Source: Domibacillus aminovorans (GTDB taxonomy: Bacteria > Bacillota > Bacilli > Bacillales > Domibacillaceae). From it: 64,000 nt of DNA. Under the pieces are notes generated by a model. It had not been told where the DNA came from. It saw only the letters and a program-made list of their open reading frames with translations, and searched no databases. Positions 28,968-40,931 of this stretch are shown here, piece by piece. Position 1 is the stretch's first letter. Every line of letters starts with the position of its first letter. Where the stretch lies: the NCBI RefSeq assembly GCF_001643235.1, contig NZ_LQWY01000005.1:248001-312000 (forward strand). Direction: 5' to 3'. Both the position numbers and the translations under genes were made by a program.

Positions 28968-30087
28968 TCTTTTTTTATCCGGTGGAGTGACTGTTATCGT
29001 CTCCGGCCCGGATGCTTCATTATTACCCGGCAGGCTGCATGAGCGCGGCGCTATACTTGTGCACATTAAATATGAAAAAAAGAATGTCATTCGTTTTCAA
29101 ATGCGGGTTCGAGAACTTGGACTGCTACGAAAAGAAGCGCGTCAATTCAATGGAACCATTCGTTTGGAAAAAGGAACGGGCTTGCCTTTTTTAATGCAGC
29201 GTGCAATTCAAAATTATCCTTTCATTTTAACGAGCATCTGTTTCTTTTTCATTATCATTTTGCTTTCAGCGATGATCATCCGTATTGATGTCACAGGAGC
29301 GGATACGCAGACGGAAAAGTTGATTCGGACATTTTTAAAACAGGAGGGCATTCGTGAAGGAGCTATCCGATTTGATCAGATCAATGAACAAGAACTCAAA
29401 CAACGCGCCCTGCTACAAGTGCCAGGTGTCACGAGATTTTCGCTGAAAAAGAGCGGTGTTGTGTACAAAGTAGATGTGTCAGCCAGCAGCCAGGAAAAAG
29501 AAACAGTTTCTAGCCGCCACCATTTAAGAGCGTCAAAAGCTGGTGTCATTCATGATTTGTTTGTGGAGCACGGCTTGTCGAAAGTACGTCGAAGTGAATT
29601 TGTTGAAAAAGGAGACCGGCTTGTGACCGGCACGAAAAAAAATCCAGCACGTGGCACTGTTATAGCAGAAACATGGTATAAAGCAACTGTGACGATGGTG
29701 AATGATTCAATGCAGACGAGAAGCAGCAAAAAAAGAATAACTGTATATGCATCGTTACAAGATAAAGAATATGCCCTCTGGACACCAGCGTCGTTGCGCG
29801 AACCATTTCAGTCGGAAGAATACGTGTATCAATTTCATTTTTTCTCGTATACGCTGCCATTTTCTTTCCGCACAGTGACCGACTATGAATTGAAAAAAGT
29901 AAACACGATTGAGACAGCGGACGAAATGGAAAAGAGAGCAATTCAAACAGCAAGGACACAGTTAATGGCCAGGCTTCCTGAAAAGGCGCACATTCAAGGC
30001 GAAAACGTTTTACAGAAGCGGGTTGGGAATGGTAAAGTAAAGATGATTATACACTTCCAAGTACTTGAAAATATTGCAACTAACTAA
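28960..30087 (+). CDS. yqfD: Sporulation protein YqfD
   Basis: YqfD is a bitopic membrane protein; a hydrophobic segment, FILTSICFFFIIILLSAMII, lies near residue 88. The N-terminal cytoplasmic part and the large C-terminal part (with RASKAGVIHDLFVEHGLSKV and KKNPARGTVIAETW) match the family. In B. subtilis yqfCD is transcribed by sigma-E; the exact role is unknown. The start is a TTG overlapping yqfC, so translation is probably coupled. Length is 375 residues (398 in B. subtilis). Confidence 0.87.
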   Translation: MANLFLSGGVTVIVSGPDASLLPGRLHERGAILVHIKYEKKNVIRFQMRVRELGLLRKEARQFNGTIRLEKGTGLPFLMQRAIQNYPFILTSICFFFIIILLSAMIIRIDVTGADTQTEKLIRTFLKQEGIREGAIRFDQINEQELKQRALLQVPGVTRFSLKKSGVVYKVDVSASSQEKETVSSRHHLRASKAGVIHDLFVEHGLSKVRRSEFVEKGDRLVTGTKKNPARGTVIAETWYKATVTMVNDSMQTRSSKKRITVYASLQDKEYALWTPASLREPFQSEEYVYQFHFFSYTLPFSFRTVTDYELKKVNTIETADEMEKRAIQTARTQLMARLPEKAHIQGENVLQKRVGNGKVKMIIHFQVLENIATN

Positions 30088-30111
30088 CCTGTCAACGAAG
30101 GAGACTGAGGA

Positions 30112-31101
30112 ATGCAGGAAGAATTGAAGTCAGCATCCGTCGCTCTAGGCGACCAAAACGAAGCAGTATTATTATTTGGGGTATCCGACCGTAATTTAAC
30201 GATTATGGAAGAAGAGTTTCATGTCTCCATCGTCACACGTGGTGAAGCGGTTCATTTAACAGGACCGGCAAATAACGTGGAAAAAGCCCGTATTGTGGTT
30301 GAACAGCTGCTTGCTGTCATTCGCAAGCAAATTAACATTAGTGAACGCGATGTCATCAACGCTGTGCAAATGGCCAAAAATGGCACGATTGAATATCTGA
30401 ATGAATTGTATGAAGAAGAAATTACTAAAAATGCAAAAGGCAAATCGATTCGTATTAAAACGCTTGGACAGCGCGATTATATTGAAGCGATCCGCAGTAC
30501 AGATCTCGTATTCGGCATCGGGCCTGCAGGTACTGGAAAAACGTACTTGGCGGTCGTTATGGCTGTCCGTGCGCTCAAAAACAGTCGTGTCAAGCGAATC
30601 ATTTTAACACGTCCAGCTGTTGAAGCAGGTGAAAGCCTTGGTTTTTTACCAGGTGATTTAAAAGAAAAAGTTGATCCATATTTACGACCTCTCTACGATG
30701 CACTGCATGACGTTCTTGGCGCGGAACATACGGATCGGATGATTGAACGCGGTACCATTGAAATTGCGCCTCTTGCCTATATGCGCGGCCGGACGCTTGA
30801 TGATGCATTCGTCATTTTGGACGAAGCACAAAACACGACGAATGCTCAGATGAAAATGTTTTTGACGCGTCTTGGATTCGGTTCGAAAATGGTCATTAAT
30901 GGCGATCAAACGCAAATTGATTTGCCGAAAGGCGCGGTATCCGGACTCGTTGCAGCAGAACGTATTTTAGAAAATACGAGCGGCATCTCATTTATTTATC
31001 TTAATCAAAGCGATGTTGTCCGTCACCCACTCGTCGCAAAAGTCATTAATGCGTATGAAAAAGCGGAAAAAGGGGATGGAAAAAATGCTGCTCGACGTTG
31101 A
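30112..31101 (+). CDS. phoH: PhoH family ATPase
   Basis: PhoH-like proteins are P-loop ATPases thought to act on RNA. The N-terminal KH-like region is followed by Walker A GPAGTGKT (137-144), the Walker B region [21 protein letters not shown] and the [11 protein letters not shown] segment. Length is 329 residues (B. subtilis PhoH/YqfE 319). AAGGAGACT precedes the ATG. The gene runs into ybeY with a 17-base overlap; in B. subtilis and Listeria a large gene, pgpH (yqfF), lies between them. Confidence 0.94.
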   Translation: MQEELKSASVALGDQNEAVLLFGVSDRNLTIMEEEFHVSIVTRGEAVHLTGPANNVEKARIVVEQLLAVIRKQINISERDVINAVQMAKNGTIEYLNELYEEEITKNAKGKSIRIKTLGQRDYIEAIRSTDLVFGIGPAGTGKTYLAVVMAVRALKNSRVKRIILTRPAVEAGESLGFLPGDLKEKVDPYLRPLYDALHDVLGAEHTDRMIERGTIEIAPLAYMRGRTLDDAFVILDEAQNTTNAQMKMFLTRLGFGSKMVINGDQTQIDLPKGAVSGLVAAERILENTSGISFIYLNQSDVVRHPLVAKVINAYEKAEKGDGKNAARR

Positions 31102-31532
31102 TTTTTTGGATGAAACGAATAGTCTCGATGAAGAAACGAGCAAGCTGTCAGAAAAATTACTCCAGTTTTCCGCCAAACAAGAAAACATTCCGAACGGCAG
31201 TGAAGTGTCGGTGACATTTGTGACGAATAACCGCATTCAAGAAATCAACCGAGAGTATCGCGATAAAGACGTGCCGACTGATGTTCTGTCCTTCGCACTC
31301 GAAGAAATGGGTGAAGATGAAGTTGCGATCACCGGTGGGGACATGCCGCGTGTCCTCGGTGACATTATCATTTCGGTTGAACGGGCAAAAGAGCAAGCAG
31401 AAGACTACGGTCATTCGTTTGAGCGAGAGCTTGGCTTTTTAACGGTTCACGGATTTCTCCATCTGCTCGGGTACGATCATATGACAGAAGAAGATGAAAA
31501 AGAAATGTTTGGCCGGCAAAAAGAGATTCTTG

Positions 31533-31555
<23 letters not shown>
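31085..31555 (+). CDS. ybeY: Endoribonuclease YbeY (rRNA maturation)
   Basis: YbeY is a zinc-dependent endoribonuclease required for 16S rRNA 3'-end maturation and quality control. The zinc site [11 protein letters not shown] carries the H-x3-H-x5-H pattern near residues 121-131. [10 protein letters not shown] and LGDIIIS are further family motifs. I use the ATG at 31085, preceded by GGGGATGG and inside the end of phoH, giving 156 residues (157 in B. subtilis YqfG). Confidence 0.93.
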
Positions 31556-33224
<1,669 letters not shown>

Positions 33225-33251
33225 GTTACTCTGCATAAGGAGTTTGGGGCT

Positions 33252-34031
33252 GTGCTTGAGAAATTAGAGGGCATTGTGCTAAGAACGAATGATTACGGTG
33301 AAACGAATAAAATTGTCACAATGTTTACGCGTGAAAAAGGAAAGAAAGCAGCAGTGGCAAGAGGCGCTAAAAAGACAAATAGCCGATTATCTGGTGTGAC
33401 GCAGCCATTTACACATGGTATTTTTCTCGTACAAGGAAGCCGCGGACTCGGAACGATGCAGCAAGGAGAAGCTCTGTCGTCCATGCGTTACATACGTGAA
33501 GATTTAATGAAAACGGCGTACGCTGCATATATCGTTGAAATGACAGATCGAACAACAGAAGACGGTGAAATAAATCTGCCTTTGTTCAATTTGTTGCAAA
33601 AAAGCCTTGAATATATAAATGAAGGTGCTGATGCGGCGATTGTGACAAACATTTTCGAAATGAAAATGCTCTCGCAAGTTGGACTGCGACCCGAACTATC
33701 TTCGTGCGTTGTCTGTGGAGAAACGGAAGGCAAGTTCGGCTTTTCAATCCGTGAAAACGGTCTGATTTGCCACCGGTGCAAAGAACAGGATCTGCACTTT
33801 TTACCGCTGTCTCCAGCGTCCATCCGCCTGCTGCGTTTATTTTACTTTTTCGATCTTGAACGTCTTGGCAATATTGATGTAAAAGAGTCGACGAAAAAAG
33901 AATTACGAGCCGTGATTTCGATGTATTACGATGAATACGCTGGTCTGTATTTGAAATCACGCCGTTTTCTGGAGCAGATGGAGCGGTTTGATTACAATTT
34001 TCAAGCAAAAGAAGAAACGAATGATGATTGA
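33252..34031 (+). CDS. recO: DNA repair protein RecO
   Basis: RecO works with RecF and RecR to load RecA on gapped DNA. The N-terminal OB-fold starts [21 protein letters not shown] four-cysteine zinc site (CVVCGE and CHRCKE) and the C-terminal helical region follow. Length is 259 residues (255 in B. subtilis). The start is GTG with AAGGAG eight bases upstream. The small gene yqzL found before recO in B. subtilis is not present in the 27-base gap after era. Confidence 0.94.
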   Translation: MLEKLEGIVLRTNDYGETNKIVTMFTREKGKKAAVARGAKKTNSRLSGVTQPFTHGIFLVQGSRGLGTMQQGEALSSMRYIREDLMKTAYAAYIVEMTDRTTEDGEINLPLFNLLQKSLEYINEGADAAIVTNIFEMKMLSQVGLRPELSSCVVCGETEGKFGFSIRENGLICHRCKEQDLHFLPLSPASIRLLRLFYFFDLERLGNIDVKESTKKELRAVISMYYDEYAGLYLKSRRFLEQMERFDYNFQAKEETNDD

Positions 34032-34056
34032 CAAAACATCCATTATGCATTACGTT
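34028..34056 (+). promoter_or_regulatory. Promoter of the glyQS T-box transcript
   Basis: A perfect TTGACA (34028-34033) overlaps the recO stop codon. After 17 bp comes TACGTT, a poor -10; TTTTAAAT just downstream is an alternative. The position is right for transcription starting shortly before the leader. Confidence 0.55.
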
Positions 34057-34069
34057 TTAAATAGACAAA

Positions 34070-34290
34070 AGAAATAATAACTGCGACGATGGAAAAAAGT
34101 ATGCGATGCACTCTTTTAAAAGCGAGCCCAGGGTAGTGTGAGCCGGGTAAAAGAACAGCGCGGAAAGGCACTCCGGAGCGGATTAACTTTAAAAAAAGCG
34201 GCCAAATTAAAGGCAAGTAGGGTGGAACCGCGGGTATATATAGCCCGTCCCTATGTACAAGAGACTGTTGTACATAGGGACGGGCTTTTT
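34070..34290 (+). promoter_or_regulatory. T-box riboswitch, glycine specific, of glyQS
   Basis: The leader contains the canonical T-box AGGGTGGAACCGCG at 34219-34232 and a Stem I region with AGCGAGCC and GGTAGTG motifs. A probable GGC glycine specifier lies at 34167-34169 (followed by A). The terminator is a long perfect stem, 34242-34260 with 34268-34286, ending in five T residues. Uncharged tRNA-Gly would stabilise the antiterminator. The UGGA discriminator-pairing bases suit a tRNA with U73, as expected for bacterial tRNA-Gly. The short leader without Stem II resembles glyQS leaders. Confidence 0.93.
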
Positions 34291-34316
34291 GATGCAGAAA
34301 AAAGGAGGAAGTAGAC

Positions 34317-35207
34317 ATGAATATTCAAGATATGATTTTAACGCTGCAAAAGCATTGGTCTGACCAAGGCTGTATTTTAATGCAAGCGTATGATGTAGAA
34401 AAAGGAGCAGGAACGATGAGTCCGTATACATTTTTACGGGCAATTGGACCGGAGCCTTGGAATGTAGCCTATGTTGAACCAAGCCGTCGTCCGGCAGATG
34501 GGCGTTATGGGGAAAACCCAAACCGCCTTTATCAGCATCACCAGTTCCAGGTGATCATGAAGCCGTCGCCAGATAATATTCAAGAATTGTATCTTGATTC
34601 GTTAAAAGCGCTCGGAATCGATCCGCTTGAGCATGATATCCGATTCGTTGAAGATAACTGGGAAAATCCATCACTAGGATGCGCGGGACTAGGCTGGGAA
34701 GTATGGCTGGATGGAATGGAAATTACACAGTTTACGTATTTTCAGCAAGTAGGCGGTCTCGAGTGCAAACCGGTATCCGTTGAAATTACATATGGTATCG
34801 AACGTCTCGCTTCGTACATTCAAGAAAAAGAAAATGTATTTGAATTGGAATGGACAAATGGATTTACTATTCATGATATTTTTTATCAGCCAGAATTTGA
34901 GCATTCTAAATATACATTTGAAACGTCTAATGTAGATATGTTATTTAACTTATTTGGCGTATACGAAAAAGAAGCAAAGCGTCAGATGGATGAAGGACTC
35001 GTTCATCCAGCATACGACTACGTGCTGAAATGTTCGCACGTCTTTAACTTACTCGATGCGCGCGGTGCTATTTCTGTCACAGAGCGTACTGCTTACATCG
35101 GGCGGATGCGTAATCTTGCTCGTCAAGTTGCCAAAACATTTTATGATGAGCGAGAAAAATTAGGCTTCCCGATTTTGAAACAGAAAGGAATGGCTGATCA
35201 TGAATAA
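34317..35207 (+). CDS. glyQ: Glycyl-tRNA synthetase alpha subunit
   Basis: The alpha chain carries the class II catalytic core that activates glycine. It begins [19 protein letters not shown] and contains [20 protein letters not shown] and [19 protein letters not shown], which match the family closely. Length is 296 residues (295 in B. subtilis). AAAGGAGGAAG precedes the ATG. It overlaps glyS by eight bases, consistent with stoichiometric alpha2beta2 assembly. Confidence 0.97.
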   Translation: MNIQDMILTLQKHWSDQGCILMQAYDVEKGAGTMSPYTFLRAIGPEPWNVAYVEPSRRPADGRYGENPNRLYQHHQFQVIMKPSPDNIQELYLDSLKALGIDPLEHDIRFVEDNWENPSLGCAGLGWEVWLDGMEITQFTYFQQVGGLECKPVSVEITYGIERLASYIQEKENVFELEWTNGFTIHDIFYQPEFEHSKYTFETSNVDMLFNLFGVYEKEAKRQMDEGLVHPAYDYVLKCSHVFNLLDARGAISVTERTAYIGRMRNLARQVAKTFYDEREKLGFPILKQKGMADHE

Positions 35208-37272
35208 ACAGGATATCTTGCTCGAAATTGGATTGGAAGAAATGCCGGCTCGTTTCGTGACACAGTCAATGAATCAGCTTGGTGAAAAAGTAAGTAAATT
35301 TTTAAATGAACAAAATATTGAACATGGTGACGTACTGCTTTACTCCACGCCGCGCCGCCTTGCTGTCATCGTAAAAGATACGGTCGATGCGCAAGCCGAT
35401 ACGAATGAAGAGGCGAAAGGTCCTGCGAAAAAAATTGCCCAATCAGAAAACGGTGAATGGTCAAAAGCCGCTGCTGGTTTTGCGAAAGGCCAGGGGATGT
35501 CGGTAGACGATATTTACTTTAAAGAAGTAAATGGCGTTGAATATGCATATGTGAATAAATTTGTGAAAGGACGTTTGACAGCTGAGCTGCTTCCGTCGTT
35601 AAAAGACATTGCATTGAGCTTAACATTCGGTAAAAATATGCGCTGGGGCAACAGTGATATTCGCTACGTGCGTCCAATTAAATGGATTGTGGCACTGTTT
35701 GGCACGAAAGTCATTCCATTTGAGATGGCCGGTGTGCAAAGTGGAAACGAAACGATAGGTCACCGTTTTCTCGGAACGACTGCAACCATTGTGGACGCTT
35801 CTTCGTATGAAGAGACATTGAAGCAGCAGTTCGTTATTGTCGATCCAATCAAGCGTCGACACATGATAGTCGAAGGTTTAAAAGAACTTGAAAAACAAAA
35901 TAACTGGGTTATTCCAATCGATGACGCTCTTTTGGAAGAAGTGAATAATCTCGTTGAATATCCGACGGCTTTATCCGGTTCATTTAGCAAAGAATTTCTT
36001 GATTTACCTGAAGAAGTGCTCATTACATCGATGAAGGAACACCAGCGTTACTTCCCAGTGAAAAAGGCGAACGGCACATTGCTTTCTCATTTTGTTACAG
36101 TGCGTAACGGAAATGATCATGCTATTGATAAAGTGGCCCGTGGAAATGAAAAAGTATTACGCGCTCGTTTAGCTGATGCAGATTTCTTTTATAAAGAAGA
36201 TCAAAAAGCCAATATTGATGATCTTGTGAAAAAGCTTGAAAAAATCGTGTATCACGAAAAAATCGGTACTCTGTCTGAAAAAGTCGCCCGCATTCGCCGT
36301 ATTTCATCCGCACTTGCCAATTTAACAGACGCATCAGAAGAAGTGAAAACATCAACAGACCGTGCTGCGCAAATCTGTAAATTTGACCTTGTGACGCAAA
36401 TGGTCTATGAGTTCCCGGAACTGCAAGGGATAATGGGGGAAAAATATGCCCATCAAAAAGGGGAAAAAGAGGATGTAGCCGTTGCTGTGAACGAACATTA
36501 CAAGCCTCGCTTTGCAGAAGACACGGTTCCATCTACCAAAACAGGTGCGCTTGTCAGTCTAGCAGACAAACTAGACACGATTACGGCATGTTTTGCTGTT
36601 GGTATTATTCCAACTGGCTCACAGGATCCATATGCGCTTCGCCGCCAGGCAACTGGAATCGTGCAGACGATGATGGACCATGAATGGCATGTGCCGCTTG
36701 CAGACGTGATCGCGGCTGGAGTAAAAGAAGTACTGCATGATAGTATCGGTGAGAAAGATGCTTCTACATTGAAAGAAGAAATCATTGCGTTCTTCATGCT
36801 TCGTGTGAAACACATTTTACAGGAAAAAGGAATTCGATATGACATCATTGATGCGGTTCTAGCAAAGCGCAGCGGTACGCTAAAGGAAATGGAAGAAGCT
36901 GCGTCTGTGTTGATGAGCCATAAGGAAGATGAGGAATTTAAAGAAACGATGGAAGCGCTCAGCCGTGTTGTGAACATTGCGAAAAAAGCGGAAGATGACC
37001 AGGGTGTCGATCCGTCTTTCTTTGAAAATGAAGAAGAGAAACAACTGTACAGTGCGTATTCAGATCTGGAAACAGCATGGACAAGAGCTGAATCTATGAG
37101 TGCACGATATGAATTACTTGCTGGACTAAAACGATTGATTGAACAATATTTTGACAATACGATGGTGATGGCAGAAGATGCGCAAGTAAAGCAAAACCGT
37201 CTTGCATTGATGCGTCGTCTTGCTATGTTCATTCTTGAATTTGCTGATGTTCCGGCTATCATGACGAAATAA
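35200..37272 (+). CDS. glyS: Glycyl-tRNA synthetase beta subunit
   Basis: The beta subunit provides tRNA recognition. The 690 residues include the N-terminal [12 protein letters not shown], the HD-like domain with [22 protein letters not shown], and the C-terminal anticodon-binding region with [15 protein letters not shown]. Length is close to B. subtilis (679). It is coupled to glyQ and controlled by the T-box upstream. The order recO-glyQ-glyS-ccpN is conserved. Confidence 0.97.
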   Translation: MNKQDILLEIGLEEMPARFVTQSMNQLGEKVSKFLNEQNIEHGDVLLYSTPRRLAVIVKDTVDAQADTNEEAKGPAKKIAQSENGEWSKAAAGFAKGQGMSVDDIYFKEVNGVEYAYVNKFVKGRLTAELLPSLKDIALSLTFGKNMRWGNSDIRYVRPIKWIVALFGTKVIPFEMAGVQSGNETIGHRFLGTTATIVDASSYEETLKQQFVIVDPIKRRHMIVEGLKELEKQNNWVIPIDDALLEEVNNLVEYPTALSGSFSKEFLDLPEEVLITSMKEHQRYFPVKKANGTLLSHFVTVRNGNDHAIDKVARGNEKVLRARLADADFFYKEDQKANIDDLVKKLEKIVYHEKIGTLSEKVARIRRISSALANLTDASEEVKTSTDRAAQICKFDLVTQMVYEFPELQGIMGEKYAHQKGEKEDVAVAVNEHYKPRFAEDTVPSTKTGALVSLADKLDTITACFAVGIIPTGSQDPYALRRQATGIVQTMMDHEWHVPLADVIAAGVKEVLHDSIGEKDASTLKEEIIAFFMLRVKHILQEKGIRYDIIDAVLAKRSGTLKEMEEAASVLMSHKEDEEFKETMEALSRVVNIAKKAEDDQGVDPSFFENEEEKQLYSAYSDLETAWTRAESMSARYELLAGLKRLIEQYFDNTMVMAEDAQVKQNRLALMRRLAMFILEFADVPAIMTK

Positions 37273-37364
37273 CACGGCTATCCAGTACTGCCCGATGTAT
37301 ATTTTGCTCAAATAGTATATAATGATAAATAAATCGTATAACACATTAAGGTTTATTTTGATGG

Positions 37365-38003
37365 GTGGTGGGGAAAATCGAGTTAAATAAGCGGCAGCAA
37401 AAAATATTGGAAATTGTCAAAGGTAATGGTCCAATTACCGGTGAACATATTGCAGAACAACTGAGTTTAACACGTGCAACCCTTCGTCCAGACCTGGCTA
37501 TTTTAACAATGTCAGGGTTTCTGGATGCTCGTCCGCGCGTTGGCTATTTTTATACAGGAAAGTCCAGTACGCAGCTGTTAACAGAAAAATTAAAGAAACT
37601 GACCGTACGTGATTTTCAGGCAGTGCCGGTCGTTGTAAAAGAGCAATCTACGGTGTACGACGCGATCGTGACGATTTTTCTTGAAGATGTTGGCACGCTG
37701 TTTGTTGTTGACGATTCAGGCTGTTTGTCTGGTGTTTTGTCGCGCAAAGATTTGCTACGTGCAAGCATTGGCCAGCAGGATCTAAACTCACTTCCAGTAA
37801 ATATTATTATGACGCGAATGCCGAATATTACGGTATGTAAAAAAGACGATCTGATCCTGGATGTGGCAAAAAACTTGCTTGAAAAGCAGATCGATAGCGT
37901 ACCAGTTGTTAAAAAAATAGAAAAAGGTTATGAAGTGACCGGACGTATCACGAAAACAATGATCACACGGGCATTTGTCTCATTAACAAATGATGATCAT
38001 TAA
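37365..38003 (+). CDS. ccpN: Transcriptional repressor CcpN
   Basis: CcpN represses gluconeogenic genes (gapB, pckA) and sr1 in B. subtilis during glycolytic growth. The N-terminal winged helix (NGPITGEHIAEQLSLTRATL, about 22-41) is followed by PDLAILTMSGFLDARPRVGY and two CBS domains (VGTLFVVDDSG, VLSRKDLLRASIGQQDL) that sense ligands. The start is a GTG at 37365 or 37368; the ribosome binding site GATGGGTG is weak. Length is 212 residues. A TATAAT at 37318-37323 may be its promoter -10. Confidence 0.93.
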   Translation: MVGKIELNKRQQKILEIVKGNGPITGEHIAEQLSLTRATLRPDLAILTMSGFLDARPRVGYFYTGKSSTQLLTEKLKKLTVRDFQAVPVVVKEQSTVYDAIVTIFLEDVGTLFVVDDSGCLSGVLSRKDLLRASIGQQDLNSLPVNIIMTRMPNITVCKKDDLILDVAKNLLEKQIDSVPVVKKIEKGYEVTGRITKTMITRAFVSLTNDDH

Positions 38004-38024
38004 CAGGAAGGCGGCAAAAATGAC

Positions 38025-38834
38025 GTGAACGATCCTATTATTTATATTGTGTCTGATTCGGTGGGAGAAACAGCCGAACTTGTAACTAAAGCAGCACTGA
38101 GTCAGTTTAGCGGTCCTGCGGTCATTAAACGATTTCCATATGTAGAAGATCTGTCTCACATTGATGAAGTTGTCAGCTTGGCAACAGAAGATCAAGGCAT
38201 TATTGTGTACACGCTGGTCAAACCGGAAATTCGTCAGTATATGGTGGAGACAGCGGAAGCAGAAAACATTAAAATATTTGATTTGATTGGTCCACTTATG
38301 GATCAGCTGGAATCGATGTGTTCAATGGAACCGTTGTTTGAACCAGGCCTTGTACGTCGCCTGGATGAAGAATATTTCAAAAAAGTGGATGCAATTGAAT
38401 TTGCTGTTAAATATGATGATGGACGTGACCCGCGTGGTTTATTGAAAGCTGACATTATTTTAATCGGTGTCTCACGTACGTCAAAAACACCATTGTCACA
38501 ATTTCTTGCACATAAGCGGGTGAAAGTGGCTAATGTGCCAATTGTGCCGGAAGTCGATCCACCGGAAGAGTTGTTCTCTATTCCAAAAGAGAAATGCATC
38601 GGTTTAAAGATCAGCCCGGAAAAATTAAATCAAATTCGCAAGGAGCGTCTCATTTCACTAGGTCTTGATGACAATGCGAGCTATGCTGATGTTGAGCGCA
38701 TTAAAAAAGAACTGTCTTATTTTGAAAATATAGCAGCTCGAATAGGCTGTAACGTTATTGATGTAACGAACAAAGCGGTGGAGGAAACGGCCAATATTAT
38801 TATGAGCATGTACCGTAGCCGAAAAAGTACATAA
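38025..38834 (+). CDS. ppsR: Bifunctional kinase/phosphorylase PpsR (DUF299)
   Basis: This family phosphorylates and dephosphorylates pyruvate-metabolising enzymes (PEP synthase or PPDK) using ADP and phosphate. The P-loop-like [15 protein letters not shown] near residue 148 and the N-terminal [14 protein letters not shown] are diagnostic. B. subtilis YqfL, in the same place next to ccpN, modulates CcpN activity. The GTG start has AGGAAGG somewhat far upstream. Length is 269 residues. Confidence 0.92.
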   Translation: MNDPIIYIVSDSVGETAELVTKAALSQFSGPAVIKRFPYVEDLSHIDEVVSLATEDQGIIVYTLVKPEIRQYMVETAEAENIKIFDLIGPLMDQLESMCSMEPLFEPGLVRRLDEEYFKKVDAIEFAVKYDDGRDPRGLLKADIILIGVSRTSKTPLSQFLAHKRVKVANVPIVPEVDPPEELFSIPKEKCIGLKISPEKLNQIRKERLISLGLDDNASYADVERIKKELSYFENIAARIGCNVIDVTNKAVEETANIIMSMYRSRKST

Positions 38835-38856
38835 TCACTCGATTATGTACTTTTCA
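38822..38856 (+). terminator. Terminator after ppsR
   Basis: AAAAGTACATAATC (38823-38836) pairs perfectly over 14 bp with GATTATGTACTTTT (38841-38854) around the loop ACTC. It overlaps the ppsR stop codon. Confidence 0.85.
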
Positions 38857-39042
38857 TTTTGACAAAAATGATCTATAATAAAAAATTGTGATAAAAATGT
38901 GATTGAAACAGGTTTAGACACCCCTTCAAAAGAATAAACTAACGATGTAAACTCCATTTCGATATGCATGATTTATGCACGGAATGTGTTTTTTAAAACG
39001 AACTTTCGTTTGAAAGAAGGATTCTAAACAAGCGTGTAGAAT
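38851..39042 (+). promoter_or_regulatory. Promoter region of dnaG-sigA, sigma-A and candidate sigma-H
   Basis: A sigma-A candidate pairs TTTTCA (38851-38856) with a perfect TATAAT (38874-38879) over 17 bp. Farther down, GAAGGATTC (39016-39024), an 11-bp spacer and GTAGAAT (39036-39042) match the sigma-H pattern RNAGGAWWW-N11/12-RNNGAAT except for the last W. In B. subtilis the sigA operon is known to be transcribed by both sigma-A and sigma-H. The rest of the 245-base gap shows no gene. Confidence 0.6.
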
Positions 39043-39078
39043 AAATACAAAATACGATTTTACAACTGGTGATAACAC

Positions 39079-40896
39079 ATGGCAGGAAGAATTTCTGAAG
39101 AAGCGATTCAAGAGATTAAACAGGGAGTTGACATTGCCGATATAATTGGCGATTATGTACAGCTAAAAAAACAGGGCCGCAATTTTTTTGGACTTTGTCC
39201 GTTTCATGGAGAAAATTCGCCTTCTTTTTCTGTCTCACCTGAAAAACAGATTTATCATTGCTTTGGGTGTGGTGCAGGGGGGAACGTATTTACTTTTTTA
39301 ATGGAAATGGATCAAATTCCTTTTCAGGAAGCAGCGGCTAGACTTGCGGACCGTGTGGGTGTGGTGCTTGACATTTCTGCTTCAGAAAAAAACGATGAAT
39401 CGTTTAAGTCAAATGAGTATGAAGACTTTCTTGAAGCGCATGCCCTTATGGCAAAATTTTATCGACATCTTTTGTTGAATACAAACGAAGGTGGCGAGGC
39501 GCTTCATTATTTGCATGAACGCGGGTTTACAGATGAAGATATTGACCGCTTTCAAATTGGATGGTCGCTGCCTCAGCATGAGTTTAGCCTGAACGTGTTG
39601 CAAAAACGTGGCTTTGATCCAGCTCGTATGGAACAGGCCGGGCTTTTGCTGAAAAATGAAGAAACCGGTCGTTATTATGATCGATTTCGCGGACGGATCA
39701 TGTTTCCGCTCCAGGATGAAAAAGGAAATGTAGTCGGCTTTTCCGGCCGCAGTTTAGGTGACGCGCAGCCAAAGTATTTAAATTCGCCGGAAACAGCGAT
39801 TTTTCATAAAAGCCGTCTTCTGTATCACTTTCATGCGGCAAAAACAGCGATTAAACGGCAAAAACAGTTTATCCTATTTGAAGGATTTGCGGATGTAATT
39901 GCCGCAGTGCGTGCCGGATTTAATCAATCTGTTGCTGTCATGGGTACATCACTTACAGAAGAGCATATCCAAATGTTAAAACGAACATCAGATGAAGCCA
40001 TTATTTGCTATGACGGCGATAATGCCGGAGTGAATGCGGCTTTTAAAGCAGCACAAATGCTGGATAAGAATGGTGTAACTGTTAATGTAACGCTACTTCC
40101 GGACGGTCTTGATCCGGATGAGTTCATTAAGCGAAACGGACCAGAATCATTTACAGCTTATGTAAAAGATGCATCGCTTACATTAATGGCGTTTAAAATG
40201 GAATACTTGAAACGTGGGAAAAATTTGCGGGATGAATCACAGAAGTTTCGTTACATTGAAGATGTGCTTGCTGAAATCGCCAGTTTGAAAAAAGCAGTAG
40301 AGCGCGATCATTATTTACGCCGGCTAGCCGGTGAGTTTTCACTTTCACTTCAAGCACTGCAGGAGCAGGAGAAAGCATTTTTTCTGAAAAAAAGAGCGGA
40401 ACGGCCAATACGTCAAGAAGACGGGAAAACAAATATGCTCGTTCAGAAAGCAAGGCCAATGAAGCAATACCCGCGTTATGAAACAGCGGAACGCCGGCTG
40501 CTGGCCCATATGCTGAAAAGTCCAGACATTGCTGATCGCGTTCGGACGATGCTTCAAGGAGAGCCGTTTACAATGGATGAGCACCAGGCACTTTTTACGT
40601 ACCTTTTAGGGTATTATGAACAAGCAAACGCGCCGGACACAGCTTCTTTTTTGACGGTGCTGCCAGATGATCAATTACGCCGGCTAGCCGTTGACATCAG
40701 CTTGATGACAGTGAGTGGTGAGCCTAGTGAAGAAGAACTAATGGATTACGTTAAAGAAATCAATAAACAGCGTCGCCGCTTTAAGATTGAAGAGAAGAAA
40801 AGAGAGCGGGATGAAGCTGAAAAACGGCATGATTATGTAGGTGCTGCGCATATTTTGAGTGAAATTATCGCACTCGAAAAATTGCTTTCCCGTTAA
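39079..40896 (+). CDS. dnaG: DNA primase
   Basis: DnaG makes RNA primers at the replication fork. The N-terminal zinc ribbon has [14 protein letters not shown] and [11 protein letters not shown]. The TOPRIM catalytic core contains FEGFADVIA, the acidic CYDGDNAG and the [10 protein letters not shown] motif. The C-terminal helicase-binding domain ends the 605 residues (603 in B. subtilis). GGTGATAAC precedes the ATG. It is cotranscribed with sigA, the classic macromolecular synthesis operon. Confidence 0.97.
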   Translation: MAGRISEEAIQEIKQGVDIADIIGDYVQLKKQGRNFFGLCPFHGENSPSFSVSPEKQIYHCFGCGAGGNVFTFLMEMDQIPFQEAAARLADRVGVVLDISASEKNDESFKSNEYEDFLEAHALMAKFYRHLLLNTNEGGEALHYLHERGFTDEDIDRFQIGWSLPQHEFSLNVLQKRGFDPARMEQAGLLLKNEETGRYYDRFRGRIMFPLQDEKGNVVGFSGRSLGDAQPKYLNSPETAIFHKSRLLYHFHAAKTAIKRQKQFILFEGFADVIAAVRAGFNQSVAVMGTSLTEEHIQMLKRTSDEAIICYDGDNAGVNAAFKAAQMLDKNGVTVNVTLLPDGLDPDEFIKRNGPESFTAYVKDASLTLMAFKMEYLKRGKNLRDESQKFRYIEDVLAEIASLKKAVERDHYLRRLAGEFSLSLQALQEQEKAFFLKKRAERPIRQEDGKTNMLVQKARPMKQYPRYETAERRLLAHMLKSPDIADRVRTMLQGEPFTMDEHQALFTYLLGYYEQANAPDTASFLTVLPDDQLRRLAVDISLMTVSGEPSEEELMDYVKEINKQRRRFKIEEKKRERDEAEKRHDYVGAAHILSEIIALEKLLSR

Positions 40897-40931
40897 ATGT
40901 GACGGCCAGGATGTTGGAAGGAGGGGGACTC

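Noticed and set aside
36498-37262. Minus-strand open frame of 254 codons opposite glyS
   Set aside because: It mirrors the glyS coding strand, is Ser/Ala-rich as expected of an antisense frame and has no start signals.
38859-38887. TTGACA at 38859-38864 as the -35 of a dnaG promoter
   Set aside because: At 16-18 bp spacing the downstream hexamers are AAAAAT, AAAATT or AAATTG, poor -10 elements; TATAAT lies only 9 bp away. The pairing with TTTTCA at 38851 is better.
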